A stretch of DNA of 64,000 nt from Halosolutus amylolyticus (GCF_023566055.1 NZ_JALIQP010000004.1:488562-552561); one strand, 5' to 3'. Positions 34,915-44,448 are shown, numbered from the stretch's first letter. Program-made: numbers and translations. Notes: generated by a model from the sequence alone, not told the origin.

Positions 34915-35926
34915 TTAGTTCGATTGTCGGTCGAACAACTCAGTCGCTAACCGCCGAAGTTCGGCTTCCTCGTCGATCTCGCTTACCCATCGTTCGGGAA
35001 GTGCATCCACACCGAACCGCGCACCTGCGACTGCGCCAGCGACGGCACCAATCGTATCCGTATCACCGCCCATCATCACTGCGTCGGCGATCGCATCTTC
35101 GGCAGTCCCTGCAGTCAAGCCGTGATACAGAGCCGCCTGCAGCGTTGTAACGACGTATCCCAAATTTTCGAGGGAGATATCCACTGACTCGCCACGGAGG
35201 GCGGCAGTGATCGGTTCAACGGCGTTTCGAACATCGTCAGGGAGATCGGATTCGATATCATCCATGGCGGTTTCGAGAGGCTGTTCGACATCGGTTACAA
35301 GATTAGCGAGTGTCCGATTGAAAAGCGCACAACTCCACTGACAGCGTGGATCGGCGTGGGTGATCGCCGACGACTGCCGGCTAACTTCGACGAGTTCGTC
35401 TGGCTCATTTCGATACGCGATCGCGTACGGCGCACACCGCATCAGGCTGCCGTTGCCGGCGTTGCTTCCCTCTACGCTCGCCTCCCACTCGACGGCCAGC
35501 CTCGTCCCAGGACTCGCCGTTCTGGATTCGCCGGAGTGCACTCGAGGTCATGATGCCGATGTCAAACGGGCCGGATTGTTTTCAGTCCACGAATCGGGAA
35601 GCGATATCCTCCGGTTCGAACGCGCCGTGTTCTGCGAGACTGCGAGCGATACAGAGTGCCATCTCCGAATCGTCAGTGATCGTCCCTGCAGGCTGTCCGT
35701 GAGTTCCGTTAGCCAGCATCTCGGTTACCTGCCCGTGTGTTCGCTCAATCCGGTCCGGACTCTGGAATTCGACTGGGCGTCCGAGTGCATCCCCACATGC
35801 GAGCCCAAAAGGTTCCCTGTGCTCGCGATCGACTATCGTCTGCCATACGTGATCCACTCGCGTTGGGTTGTTAATTATCGTGGTCGGAAGAGCAGAACCC
35901 GATCTGTGTCTGAAGAGATCGATCAA
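34915..35926 (-). pseudogene. ADP-ribosylglycohydrolase (DraG-like), broken
   Basis: Two open segments together make one ADP-ribosylglycohydrolase. The N-terminal segment (35582-35926) has FGLACGDALGRPVEFQSP and the metal site GTITDDSEMALCIARSL. A TGA at 35582 replaces the Trp expected after RFVD. The next stretch, GPFDIGIMTSSALRRIQNGESW, runs in the same frame, then a one-base frameshift near 35490 leads to SVEGSNAGNGSLMRCAP, and finally to the second metal site MMGGDTDTIGAVAGAVAGA. Active enzymes remove ADP-ribose from proteins or DNA. The annotated 5' codon is TTG and the true start is uncertain. Confidence 0.85.
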
Positions 35927-36066
35927 TGAATTACGCCGACCTGGACCACTACTATCAGCGCGGATCGCTTTCCGGCGTATATCTGGAACCCGTGGTGTTC
36001 CGAAAGCCGTCGGCAGAAGACGCGATCGAGAATCTCGCGTCGTGGCTTACCGAGACGACTGGTTGA
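35926..36066 (+). CDS. small hypothetical protein (46 aa)
   Basis: From ATG 35926 the plus strand encodes MNYADLDHYYQRGSLSGVYL and then EPVVFRKPSAEDAIENLASW and an LTETTG end. The composition is acidic and GC3-rich, as in real haloarchaeal genes. It starts back to back with the broken ADP-ribosylglycohydrolase. It may be a true small protein or the start of a longer one cut off. No family is recognised. Confidence 0.4.
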   Translation: MNYADLDHYYQRGSLSGVYLEPVVFRKPSAEDAIENLASWLTETTG

Positions 36067-36132
36067 GTTCGTCTTTTCCCTGGGCGCGAAAGGCAGGAGG
36101 GAGATACGACCGGTTACGCGATCGGAACGGTG

Positions 36133-37028
36133 TTACGCGTCGTCAGGACCGACGGTAACGTTGCGGTTGAAGACGTTCTCGGGATCGTACTTCCGACGGC
36201 GTCCGTGCCAGCGAGTTCGTCCGGCATCGGCGGGAGTCCGGGGATATGCCCACTGAGGAGGATGGTGGTCAGTTCCTCAGATGCGTCGCTCATGACCTGA
36301 CGGTGAGTTTCCAGCACGTCCTCGGCGGCGTCGTACGGGTAGAAGATTCCGAGGGCCTGTACTATCGGGCCGACCTCGTACAGTTCGAACTCGAAGTTGG
36401 TGACGACGCCGAAGTTACCACCGCCACCGCGGATGGCCCAGAACAGATCTTCGTTGTGGTCGGGACTTGCCTCTCGAAGTTCGCCGTCGGGCGTAACGAT
36501 TTCGACGCTACGGAGCGCGTCGATTCCGAGGCCGTGCTTGCGGCGGATCCAGCCGATACCGCCACCGAGCGTCGAGCCGGGAATGCCGACCTCGCCCGCG
36601 CTCCCGGTTGGCGTGGCGGGGCCGTACTGTTGCGTCTCGGCGAGAACGTCCTCTGTGCGGGTACCAGGCTGGACGTGTGCGACCTGCTTTTCGGCGTCCA
36701 CGCGTACAGTGTTCATCTCTTCGAGGTCAATGACGAGTCCACCCTCGACGATGGCGCTGCCCGCCTGATGGTGGGCGCCGCTGCGAATAGCCAGTTCGAG
36801 GTTGTTGTCGCGGGCGAACGTAACTGAGCGAGCGACGTCGGATGCGCCGTTGACGCGGACGATCACGGCGGGGTACTCGTTAATCAGGCCGTTCCAGACG
36901 TTGCGTGCGTCCTCGTACTCCTCGCTATCGGGGAAGATGAGGTCGCCGCGGAGGTCTTCATCGAACTCCCGAAGGTCGTTCTCATCGAGTTGCGCGACCA
37001 CACCCAGGGGGTGCGTGTGAGCAGTCAT
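36133..37028 (-). pseudogene. BBE-type FAD-linked oxidase with internal deletion
   Basis: The N-terminal 275 residues are a normal PCMH-type FAD domain from MTAHTHPLGVVAQLDEND (37028): RSGAHHQAGSAIV (flavin-linking His region), GSAGEVGIPGSTLGGGIGWI and WAIRGGGGNFGVVTNFEF. After PPMPDELAGTDAV the sequence jumps straight, with a frameshift, to the C-terminal BBE block RKYDPENVFNRNVTVGPDDA and a TAA at 36133. About 150 residues of the substrate domain are missing compared with family members of about 460. It is probably inactive. Confidence 0.85.
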
Positions 37029-37338
37029 AGTCAGTCGAAACAACTAGTCATTTGGAATTTATATCCTGCAAATGAATTAGATATCGCGGCTTCTTATCGA
37101 TATACAGCCATCCTGTCTACGGGTCTCTAGTTTTAATAACAAACGGTTGAAACATACTTCTATGCACTCGGTAAATTACTGAGCGTTTACGTACGCGCTG
37201 CAGCCCGACAGTGAGAGACGACGTCCTCTACGAGGGCCTTGAACTGCTCGGAGGTATCGCCTCTCGCAAGCATCTCGATCGTCACCAGATAACAAGGTGA
37301 GGGTGTGTCGTTTTGAGAACGGAACTCGTGGTCGGGGT
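37029..37338. other. divergent intergenic region
   Basis: About 310 bases, AT-richer than the flanks near 37060-37150, with several TATA-like stretches facing both ways. No gene is seen. Confidence 0.4.
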
Positions 37339-38271
37339 ATGAAAGATCGTCCGGAAGAACTCGCCGGCGTGAGCCACGTGAATTGTAGCGGGCAAACCGC
37401 GCTGATTACGGGTTCGACGAGTGGAATCGGGCAAGCTACTGCACTCGCGCTCGGCCGACTCGGCGCTGACGTGATCGTCCACGGACGAGATGTGAGCGCT
37501 GGCGAGTCCGTCGTCGACGACCTGGAGACGATCGGTGTCGAGGCGGCGTTCATCCCGGCTGATTTCACAGATCCCGATGCCGTTCGAGAACTCGCCATGA
37601 CAGTTCGGGAGGAAACCGACGGCCTCGATTACCTGTTCAACAACGCTGGCGGGTATTTCCGTACGGGTCGACTCACGGACCTGGGTATCGAGTACACGTT
37701 TCACGTCAATCACCTTGGACCGTATCAGCTGACCACGGACCTGATCGACCACTTCTCCGACGATGCCTGCATCGTCACGACATCGTCGGCAGCACACCGC
37801 GGTGTATCGCTCGATCTGGACCGTGTCGAAACCGTCGAGTCGTATTCCTCGATGTGGGCTTACGGCCACTCGAAACTCGCGAATATCCTCTTTTCGCGGG
37901 AACTCGCACGTCGGGTAGCTCCTGTGGGCCAATCGATCAGTTCGAACAGCGTTCATCCAGGAGCGATACCGGGAAGCAACTTCAGCCGGTTCCTGCCACG
38001 ACCGCTTCCAACGCTCATCTCTACGCTCGATGTGGTTCCCGGTATCACGTCGGTCGCCGACGGTGCTGCAGAACTGCTGTACGTCGCTCTCTCGCCCGAA
38101 ACCGCGGACATCACTGGCCAGTATTTTGCAGACCAATCGACCAGAACACCGTCGCGTCCGGCTAGAAACGACGATGCTGCCCGCCGTCTGTGGGAACGAA
38201 GTGCGACCCTCCTCGACATCGATGAACCGCTTGCGGACTTTGGCGAGAGCATCGGCTCCCCATCAGACTGA
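37339..38271 (+). CDS. short-chain dehydrogenase/reductase (retinol-dehydrogenase-like)
   Basis: 310 residues from MKDRPEELAGVSHVNCSG (37339). The SDR hallmarks are intact: TGSTSGIG cofactor loop, NNAG, a catalytic Ser in VTTSSAAHRG and the YGHSK pair. HGRD after beta-2 with an Arg suggests NADP. The extended C-terminal region and the pattern THVNHLGPYQLT-like (FHVNHLGPYQLTTDL) resemble the retinol dehydrogenase/WWOX branch. It would reduce or oxidise a lipophilic or small carbonyl. No operon partner. Confidence 0.9.
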   Translation: MKDRPEELAGVSHVNCSGQTALITGSTSGIGQATALALGRLGADVIVHGRDVSAGESVVDDLETIGVEAAFIPADFTDPDAVRELAMTVREETDGLDYLFNNAGGYFRTGRLTDLGIEYTFHVNHLGPYQLTTDLIDHFSDDACIVTTSSAAHRGVSLDLDRVETVESYSSMWAYGHSKLANILFSRELARRVAPVGQSISSNSVHPGAIPGSNFSRFLPRPLPTLISTLDVVPGITSVADGAAELLYVALSPETADITGQYFADQSTRTPSRPARNDDAARRLWERSATLLDIDEPLADFGESIGSPSD

Positions 38272-38351
38272 CTGACTCGAGGTGGCGGGGACGAACTGGA
38301 AGCCAGGCCGACACCGATCGTCGAGCGGTCCCGTTCCGATACGGGAACGCG

Positions 38352-39443
38352 CTACTTGTGGCGTTCGCCGAGTTCGTTCACGGTCACCAGCGCGTCCCGG
38401 ACCATCGCGGGCTCGACCGGGAACGGCTCGTTGTGGATCGTCTCCTCCTCGACGCAGGCCGCCTCGGCGACCGTCTCGAGCTGGTCGTCCGTCGGATCGT
38501 CGAGACCGATGTCCGCGAGCGTGACCGGAAGCCCGATGTCGAGCGAGAACTCGATGACGTCTTCGACGAACGCGTCGTCCTTGCCCTCGAGGACAAGTTG
38601 GGAGAGGGTGCCGATGTTGACCTTCTCCCCGTGGGTCGCGTCGTGGGTCGCCTCGAGTTGCGTCAGTCCGTTGTGGATCGAGTGGGCCGCCGCGAGCCCG
38701 CCGCTCTCGAATCCGAGGCCGCTCAGGAGCGTGTTCGCCTCGGTCACGGCTTCGACGCTTTCCGTCACGGCACCGTTCTCGACGGCGTGGACAGCCGAGA
38801 CGCCGTGCCGGCGGAGCGTCTCGTAACAGAGTTCGGCGAGCGCGTGACCGGCCCGGGTTGAGGCTCCACCGAAGATGTTCTCGCCGTGCGAGCGGTAGGT
38901 CGCGTCGGCCTCGAACCACGTCGCGAGCGCGTCGGCGATGCCTGACCGGAACGTCCGGGTCGGTGCCCCCGCGATGATCGCCGTATCTACGAGGACGAGT
39001 TCCGGGTTCTTCGAGTGGAACCAGTACTCCTCGAACTCGCCGTGTTCGGTGTAGATCACCGAGAGCGAACTCGTGGGAGCGTCCGTCGACGCGATGGTGG
39101 GCATCGAAACCATGGCGATGTCGAGCCGTTCCGCGACTGCCTTGGCCGCATCGAGCGCCTTGCCCCCGCCGGCACTGACGATGACGTCGCTCCCGTACTC
39201 GCTCGCCTGGTCGGCGACGCGTTCGATCTCCCGTTCCGAGCACTCGCCCCGGAACTCCATCGTCTCGGTATCGAACTCGTGGTCTTCGAGACTCTCCGTG
39301 ACGGTATCACCCACGATGTCCATCACAATGTCGTCAGCGAGGAGGACGGCGCTACCTCCGAGGTCCTCCGCGTGCGTTCCGATCTCCGCAGCGACACCAC
39401 GGCCCTGTGTGTAGTTCGCGGGAGACGCGAATATCTTTGCCAT
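38352..39443 (-). CDS. glycerol-dehydrogenase-like iron/zinc alcohol dehydrogenase
   Basis: 363 residues from MAKIFASPANYTQGRG (39443); the 51 upstream codons are a shadow. Blocks SAGGGKALDAAKAVAERL, MPTIASTDAPTSSLSVIYTEHGEFEEY, GIADALATWFEA (metal Asp), AAAHSIHNGLT (metal His) and THGEKVNIGTL (metal His) match GldA. The enzyme interconverts glycerol and dihydroxyacetone with NAD. Many haloarchaea degrade glycerol through GlpK instead, so this would be a second entry point. It is convergent with the SDR gene. Confidence 0.9.
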   Translation of the reverse strand: MAKIFASPANYTQGRGVAAEIGTHAEDLGGSAVLLADDIVMDIVGDTVTESLEDHEFDTETMEFRGECSEREIERVADQASEYGSDVIVSAGGGKALDAAKAVAERLDIAMVSMPTIASTDAPTSSLSVIYTEHGEFEEYWFHSKNPELVLVDTAIIAGAPTRTFRSGIADALATWFEADATYRSHGENIFGGASTRAGHALAELCYETLRRHGVSAVHAVENGAVTESVEAVTEANTLLSGLGFESGGLAAAHSIHNGLTQLEATHDATHGEKVNIGTLSQLVLEGKDDAFVEDVIEFSLDIGLPVTLADIGLDDPTDDQLETVAEAACVEEETIHNEPFPVEPAMVRDALVTVNELGERHK

Positions 39444-39680
39444 GTGTGAACGAACCACTATCACGATAATGTAGTTTGGCCCCGGCTCTCGTGAGCAATT
39501 ATTGGACGGCTGGTGATCGTACCGCGCCCCGAATTCAGCACGACTCACTGGACAACATCTGAAACTGGTCGGGCCCTCAGTGATCAATACGTACATCTAT
39601 AGGCTGACCAGGCCGAGTGCCTCCGAGCTGGTCCCGAGGCGGTTCACGTGAAATGGAGCCGCCGGATAGTCAGATACGAA

Positions 39681-40829
39681 CTATTCGTTGTAGTCGAACT
39701 CGACGGCGAGCGGCTCGCCGCTGACGATGCCGCGGTAGACGAAGCGGTACCGCCCGGATTGCAGGTCGGGGCAAACCTCGAGTTTGCCTTCGTGGTCGTG
39801 GCCCGCCACGATGCCCGCCTCGGTCATCTCGAACGTCCACTCGAAGCCCTCGCCCGGGCGGTGTTCGATCGCCACGTCGTCGTATCCGATGCGATCGCCG
39901 TCCGTCGTCCCGCGGACGTCTTGCCAGCCGTCCATCGTCAGCACCTGCAGGTTCCACTCGTGGCGGTTCCCGGTGTGTTGCACGTCCGTCGAGACGTTCC
40001 ACATCGTGATCCGCACCTCGTCGCCGCGCCCGACCCGCGGCGACCCCTGCTCGCCACCGGCGAGCGCCTGCGTGGCGTGGACGCGCATCGCGAACGTCAG
40101 CTCTTCGTCGTTGTACGCTTCGCCCAGCGCGGCTTCGCCGTCTTGCGGCCCCTGGAGTCGCTGGAAGCTCTTGTCGTCGCAGGTCAGCTCCTTGAGCTTC
40201 GGGGGGTCGCCGTCCGGATGGACGTAGCCGGGCAGGTTCGCCGGGTCGGCGTAGCGCCCGTTGGCGGCGACCTCGCTTGACTCGCCCCAGCCGTCGACGA
40301 CGGTGAACGTGGCGTTGCTGGGCAGGTCGTCGGCAGTCACGCGGACGACCGCCGACGGATACGTCTCGGCGGACCCGCATCCATCGTTCTCGTCGCTGGT
40401 GTCGACCGTCTCCGCAGTGCCGACGATTTCGCCGTTTGTGACGGCCACGTCGCTGATGTCGAGTGTGTTGTAGCAGGTGTTCGGCCCAGCGGCCTCTGCG
40501 TACACGATCGAGGACTTCTCGAACTCCGTCTCCTCGAGCCACGACAGGAGTCCGTCGACCTCGTCGGGATTCTCGACCATCCAAATGTCATCGTACTCGT
40601 CCTCGAGGAGGGTGATGAAACCAGTCACGTCCTCGGCCGTCGCCCACAGCGGTTGGGCGAGCGACGGGTCGAGTTGGAAGACCTCGTACTCCACGTCGCC
40701 GCTGTCTTCGTTCCCGCCCCCGTTGTTGTCGGTGTTGTCGTCGGTTCTACTGGTTGCGTCGTCCATGCAGCCGGTAAGACCGACGGCAGCCCCCGTTGCA
40801 AGTAGAGTCTTGCGACGAGTTACGTCCAT
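39681..40829 (-). CDS. secreted Tat lipoprotein, function unknown
   Basis: 382 residues from MDVTRRKTLLATGAAVGLTG (40829); the lipobox is LTGC. After a low-complexity acidic and asparagine-rich linker (DDNTDNNGGGNEDSGD) comes a globular part with cysteines CYNTL and GCGSAETY that may pair. The C-terminal part (about 270-380) looks like an Ig-like beta-sandwich (FAMRVHATQALAGG ... EVRITMWNVS ... HEWNLQVLTMDGWQDVRG ... SGRYRFVYRG), resembling domains seen in other haloarchaeal lipoproteins. It is surface-exposed; role unknown. Confidence 0.75.
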   Translation of the reverse strand: MDVTRRKTLLATGAAVGLTGCMDDATSRTDDNTDNNGGGNEDSGDVEYEVFQLDPSLAQPLWATAEDVTGFITLLEDEYDDIWMVENPDEVDGLLSWLEETEFEKSSIVYAEAAGPNTCYNTLDISDVAVTNGEIVGTAETVDTSDENDGCGSAETYPSAVVRVTADDLPSNATFTVVDGWGESSEVAANGRYADPANLPGYVHPDGDPPKLKELTCDDKSFQRLQGPQDGEAALGEAYNDEELTFAMRVHATQALAGGEQGSPRVGRGDEVRITMWNVSTDVQHTGNRHEWNLQVLTMDGWQDVRGTTDGDRIGYDDVAIEHRPGEGFEWTFEMTEAGIVAGHDHEGKLEVCPDLQSGRYRFVYRGIVSGEPLAVEFDYNE

Positions 40830-40907
40830 GAGCGTGTCCAAGAAGTGTGAGTATGGATAAGTCTCTTCTCCAAGGTCAATCGCTTCTTTGAGCTATCTTC
40901 CTTCAAG

Positions 40908-41002
40908 GAGAGAATCCCGCCGTTTACGGCGGGCGTGAATCCGACAACTCCTCCACCAACCACCGTCGATGGCCGACCCGGATATTCCACGCTAGTCCAC
41001 AC
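40908..41002 (+). mobile_element. solo right end of an IS1341/IS605-type element (omega-RNA-like hairpin), copy 1
   Basis: GAGAGAATC is followed by the hairpin CCCGCCG-TTTA-CGGCGGG (40916-40933) and CGTGAATC, and ends near GATATTCCACGCTAGTCCAC (40981-41000). The same layout recurs at 49694-49792. No tnpB lies next to it. Such right ends encode the scaffold of the TnpB guide RNA. Confidence 0.6.
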
Positions 41003-41216
41003 CATGAGACATTGTCGTGTGCCAGCCATGCAGATCCCACCGCTGACGTCAATCCCGTGGTCGTCGGCGATGCCGGTTTGGGCGAGCGTCTGCTGGACCT
41101 TCTCAACGAGAACACACGCGGCCTCGTACCGGCTTGAGTCCCCGGTGTTCCTGCGGAACGACGAGCGTGTATTTCGTCCGTAGCGAACCTCCAGGAGGCG
41201 TTCCGTCAGACCGTGG
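41003..41216 (-). pseudogene. possible GGDEF-like domain remnant
   Basis: Minus-strand stretches GHGLTERLLEVRYG, then (other frame) DEYTLVVPQEHRG-like, then RYEAACVLVEKVQQTLAQTG and IDVSGGICMAG follow the order of a diguanylate-cyclase-like domain. The frames are broken and the length is a third of a domain. I am unsure. Confidence 0.25.
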
Positions 41217-41220
41217 CCGG

Positions 41221-42093
41221 CTACATTGCGATCAGCGAGACTCCGGCAACTGCCAGTGCGGCGGCGACGAGCCGGATGCGGAAGTGCCGTTCGCCGAGGA
41301 GGACGCCGCCGAGGACGACGGCGACGATCGCCTGCGTATTGATAATCGGCGAGGCGATACTCGCCGGCAACGCCGCGAACGCGAGCGTCGTCGCGTGTTC
41401 GCCGAACGCGACCAGCGCCCCGCCGGCCGCGAGTTTCGAAAAGTCGGCGCGAACCGCCGTCGGTGGATTCCGGACGGCGCTGGGAAGAAGGACGATCGCG
41501 ACGCCAACCAGCAGGATCGGGACCCAGAGCGTGCCCGGGATGGCGAGTTCTTGCAGTGAGACGCGCTTCCCGAGGTCGCTCACCGCGTAACACATCGCAC
41601 TCAGCAACGCGAGTTGCGCGGGTCGTGACCGCGCGGCCTTGACGAACGGACGGAACAATCCGCCGGGGTCGTAGTTCGCGACGTACACCGCGCCCGTCGC
41701 GACGACGACGCCGAAGACTTGCAACAGAGTGAGAAACTGGCCGAGAAACAGGATTTCGAGCGGCAGAACGAACAGCGGGACGAGTTTGTTGATCGGCGTC
41801 ACGTATGAGACGTCGCCCTCGGCGATCGCCCGGAGGAACAGCACGAACGCGAGGGCGGTCGTGAGTATCGTCACTGCGACGACGGCCAGGTCGACGAGGT
41901 CGAAGCTCTCGAGCACCACGTCCGAAAACTCCGTCCGTGTGAGGGCGATCGGCAGGTACCACGCGATCGCGAACGTGTTGAGAAGGACCGTCAGCGCCGC
42001 CGGCGGATACCCCGAAAACGACCGTTTCAAAACGTAGATGTAGAACCCCCAGACGAAGGCTGCAGCAATCGCAAATCCGATCCCGGAATCCAT
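41221..42093 (-). CDS. EamA/DMT-family transporter 2
   Basis: 290 residues with about ten membrane segments: FAIAAAFVWGFYIYVLKRSF at the start, FVLFLRAIAEGDVSYVTPINKLVPLFVLPLEILFLGQ in the first half, TTLAFAALPASIASPIINTQAIVAVVLGGVLLGERHF in the second. It is likely an exporter or exchanger of metabolites. A 37-residue open frame lies 27 bases upstream on the same strand and could be co-transcribed. Confidence 0.87.
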   Translation of the reverse strand: MDSGIGFAIAAAFVWGFYIYVLKRSFSGYPPAALTVLLNTFAIAWYLPIALTRTEFSDVVLESFDLVDLAVVAVTILTTALAFVLFLRAIAEGDVSYVTPINKLVPLFVLPLEILFLGQFLTLLQVFGVVVATGAVYVANYDPGGLFRPFVKAARSRPAQLALLSAMCYAVSDLGKRVSLQELAIPGTLWVPILLVGVAIVLLPSAVRNPPTAVRADFSKLAAGGALVAFGEHATTLAFAALPASIASPIINTQAIVAVVLGGVLLGERHFRIRLVAAALAVAGVSLIAM

Positions 42094-42120
42094 TACGTGG
42101 CTGGAGGGAGATGTCGTTTA

Positions 42121-42234
42121 TCAGTCGTTCGATCGATTGCTCGCGGTTTCCCGCTCTGGAACACGATCCTCCGGGTTCCAACCGAGTTCGGGGTGCGTCT
42201 CGAGTTGCTGGCGACCGATCTCGTCGATCGTCAT
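42121..42234 (-). CDS. small hypothetical protein (37 aa) upstream of EamA 2
   Basis: MTIDEIGRQQLETHPELGWN and then PEDRVPERETASNRSND, from ATG 42234 to TGA 42121. It is hydrophilic, acidic and has strong haloarchaeal codon bias. It ends 27 bases before the EamA start, so it may be a small partner or a leader peptide. No family is recognised. Confidence 0.4.
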   Translation of the reverse strand: MTIDEIGRQQLETHPELGWNPEDRVPERETASNRSND

Positions 42235-42520
42235 CGGACCGACTGAAACGCATAGAGCAGGCTGCGGAGGCGACGTTTCGCCGGCACTGATCTCGAGAAG
42301 GGTTTCAGTCGAGCGATCAGCGACGTATCGCTCGTCCTCTGGGCCACGTGTCCAGCTGCCATCATCGCTAGCGAGGAATCTTCTACGTCTGAAACGGACT
42401 GACGGTAGACCAGAGAAAACGGTTGATCCAGTCGATAACTAGAACTGAACGTCCGTGATGCATGCAGCCTCTGAGTCGGTCACGTCGTTTCTGGCAAGAA
42501 TCGGGTAATTCATAGAGTGT

Positions 42521-42548
42521 GTCCTGAATCAGGGCGCGAATGTGGCAC
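42521..42548 (+). repeat. dispersed IS-end repeat, copy E
   Basis: GTCCTGAATCAGGGCGCGAA and then TGTGGCAC, just upstream of the MFS gene. The downstream 40 bases (GGTGAGTGATCTGTCAGTAT) also resemble those after copies G and H, so the repeat is about 70 bases long here. Confidence 0.5.
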
Positions 42549-42591
42549 GGGTTGAAGGTCGATCTATGAAGGTGAGTGATCTGTCAGTATC

Positions 42592-43986
42592 GTGTATCCG
42601 GAACTGATCGCAGTTTCTGGACACGTTTCAGTCCGAAGAGAGAACCGGAGAACGCAGGTCACTACCGAAGTCATTACCGATGGGTGGCGTGACTATTTGG
42701 ATATGGCGATCTCCAGAACCGTCTTCAAATATTATCTCTACAAAGCGACGGAAGCGGTCGAGTTTTATCGGCCGATCATGTACCTCTATTTTCTCTCGCA
42801 GGGATTATCTTTCACGCAAATCGTCATCATCGAGGCGCTTTACAACCTTACGACAGTCCTCGGCGAGATGCCGACCGGGTACGTCGGTGACCGAATTGGG
42901 CGCCGAAACAGCCTTCTTATCGGGTCAGCACTCATTACGGCGACGTTAGTTGGCATCGCGTTCGCGTCTTCGTTTCTCGCGTTCGCCCTCCTCTTTATTT
43001 GTTGGTCGCTTGGCTATAACTTCCGCTCGGGAACGGAGGATGCGTGGGTTTATGAAACGCTCACGGACGTGTCTGCAAGTGACGAGTTCACCCGTGTTCG
43101 TGGACGTGGGCAATCGATTGCCTTGACGGCCGGTGTCGGTGCGTCCCTCGTCGGTGGCTACCTCGGCGATCTCGACCTCGCATACCCGTTTCTCGCAGCT
43201 GCGCTGTTCACTGGGCTGGGCCTGCTCGTGATCGTGACGCTGGACGAACCGGCAACGTACGAGGAAAGCGGCTCGAGCGAGATGGGCATCCGAGAGGCGT
43301 GGGGTGTCGTCAAACAGGCCGTCGGTCAGCGTCGCATTCGATCGTTCATCGTCTACTACTTCGTGCTGTTCTCGGCCGTTACCTATCTCGTGTTTATTTT
43401 CCTCCAGCCGATATTCGAGTCGGTCGTGACCGATCTGAACATGAGTCTCACTTTCTCACTCCCGGTTCCCGGTCAAGGAGACCCCTACACACTCGCTCTC
43501 TCGACCGAGAACGTCGAAACGCTTCTGGGGGTGTATTATGCAGCGATCAATCTCGTCTCGGCGGCAATCAGCTACCGTATCAGTCTTATCGAAGAGTGGG
43601 TTGGATTGCGACGGTGGTTTATCGCAATTCCGCTCCTCGTCGGTGGGCTTCTGACAGTAATGGTGTTCGTGCCTCCGATAGCGCTCGTCGCGTTGTTCGT
43701 CGGATGGGCGTGTGTTGAGCCGACGCGAGTGCTTGCGGGACAGTACGTGAACGACCGCATCGAAACGCTCGGTCGTGCAACTGTCTTGAGCGCGATGGCG
43801 ATGGTGAGTGCGGTAACCGTCATCCCGTTTCAGCTCGGAAGCGGCGTGATTTCGGATATCGTCTCACCGGTAATCGCACTTTCGGCAGCAGGTGTAATAC
43901 TGGTCGTCGGTTCGGTTGTGATCTTACTCTGGGAGTCACCAATCGAACAGTCATCAATCAGTTCGAATCCGAAAACTGGAACGTAG
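42592..43986 (+). CDS. MFS transporter 1
   Basis: The longest reading starts at GTG 42592; ATG 42703 (MAISRTVFKYYLYKATEAVE) is an equally likely start because the first 37 residues are polar. About twelve hydrophobic segments are seen, with motif A GYVGDRIGRRNSLLIGS between segments 2 and 3. A long external loop (LNMSLTFSLPVPGQGDPYTLALSTENVE) splits the second half. Substrate unknown; it resembles drug or metabolite exporters. A winged-helix regulator lies about 460 bases downstream, and the codon use is slightly AT-richer than in the island. Confidence 0.87.
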   Translation: MYPELIAVSGHVSVRRENRRTQVTTEVITDGWRDYLDMAISRTVFKYYLYKATEAVEFYRPIMYLYFLSQGLSFTQIVIIEALYNLTTVLGEMPTGYVGDRIGRRNSLLIGSALITATLVGIAFASSFLAFALLFICWSLGYNFRSGTEDAWVYETLTDVSASDEFTRVRGRGQSIALTAGVGASLVGGYLGDLDLAYPFLAAALFTGLGLLVIVTLDEPATYEESGSSEMGIREAWGVVKQAVGQRRIRSFIVYYFVLFSAVTYLVFIFLQPIFESVVTDLNMSLTFSLPVPGQGDPYTLALSTENVETLLGVYYAAINLVSAAISYRISLIEEWVGLRRWFIAIPLLVGGLLTVMVFVPPIALVALFVGWACVEPTRVLAGQYVNDRIETLGRATVLSAMAMVSAVTVIPFQLGSGVISDIVSPVIALSAAGVILVVGSVVILLWESPIEQSSISSNPKTGT

Positions 43987-44007
43987 GTGGCACATTGTTC
44001 GCGGTTA

Positions 44008-44207
44008 CTACGCAGGTCTACCGAACGGGGCATTGTAGAGCCAGCCAAGCACGACTGCTGTGGCGACCACAGCAACGGCGTACGGGACCATGGGAACCCC
44101 GGCCTGGGTGCTCCCTGGCACGTTCCCCAACCGGCACCAATACCGATTCCAATCCCGATACCTGCACTGATTGCCTTTGAACGAGATGTGGAGTTAGTCG
44201 TGCTCAT
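44008..44207 (-). pseudogene. small membrane protein with one-base frameshift
   Basis: From MSTTNSTSRSKAISAGIGIG (44207) the frame is good until GAGWG. Adding one G to the GGGG run there (near 44120) restores NVPGSTQAGVPMVPYAVAVV, ATAVVLGWLYNAPFGRPA and the stop at 44008. The intact form would be about 67 residues with two membrane segments. This is either a fresh mutation or a homopolymer read error. Confidence 0.6.
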
Positions 44208-44448
44208 ATCTGTATACCTACTCTCGAAAATATCAATGCTCGGGTGTGTCACCGTCCTATATGATGTCTGACTCATGCTTAGTACACAGAGTCCCAGACC
44301 CGTCCTCTCCAAATTATTTAACCGACGCAATTCGAAGACGGAACTACAACAAATTCAGGACTTGAAATTGATTCCTGAAGAACCCGATTCGACGGAGTTT
44401 GACGCCCTTATCTCGCTGGAAGTACAGATGGATAGTAGTTGATGGAAT

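Noticed and set aside
38263..39243. Minus-strand open frame of 326 codons inside the glycerol-dehydrogenase gene
   Set aside because: Arginine-rich product in a wrong frame of the real gene (38352-39443).
40820..42253. Long minus-strand open frame (477 codons) across the EamA gene
   Set aside because: It reads the antiparallel third-position frame of the real EamA gene (41221-42093). The product is arginine-rich and without membrane segments, unlike any haloarchaeal protein.
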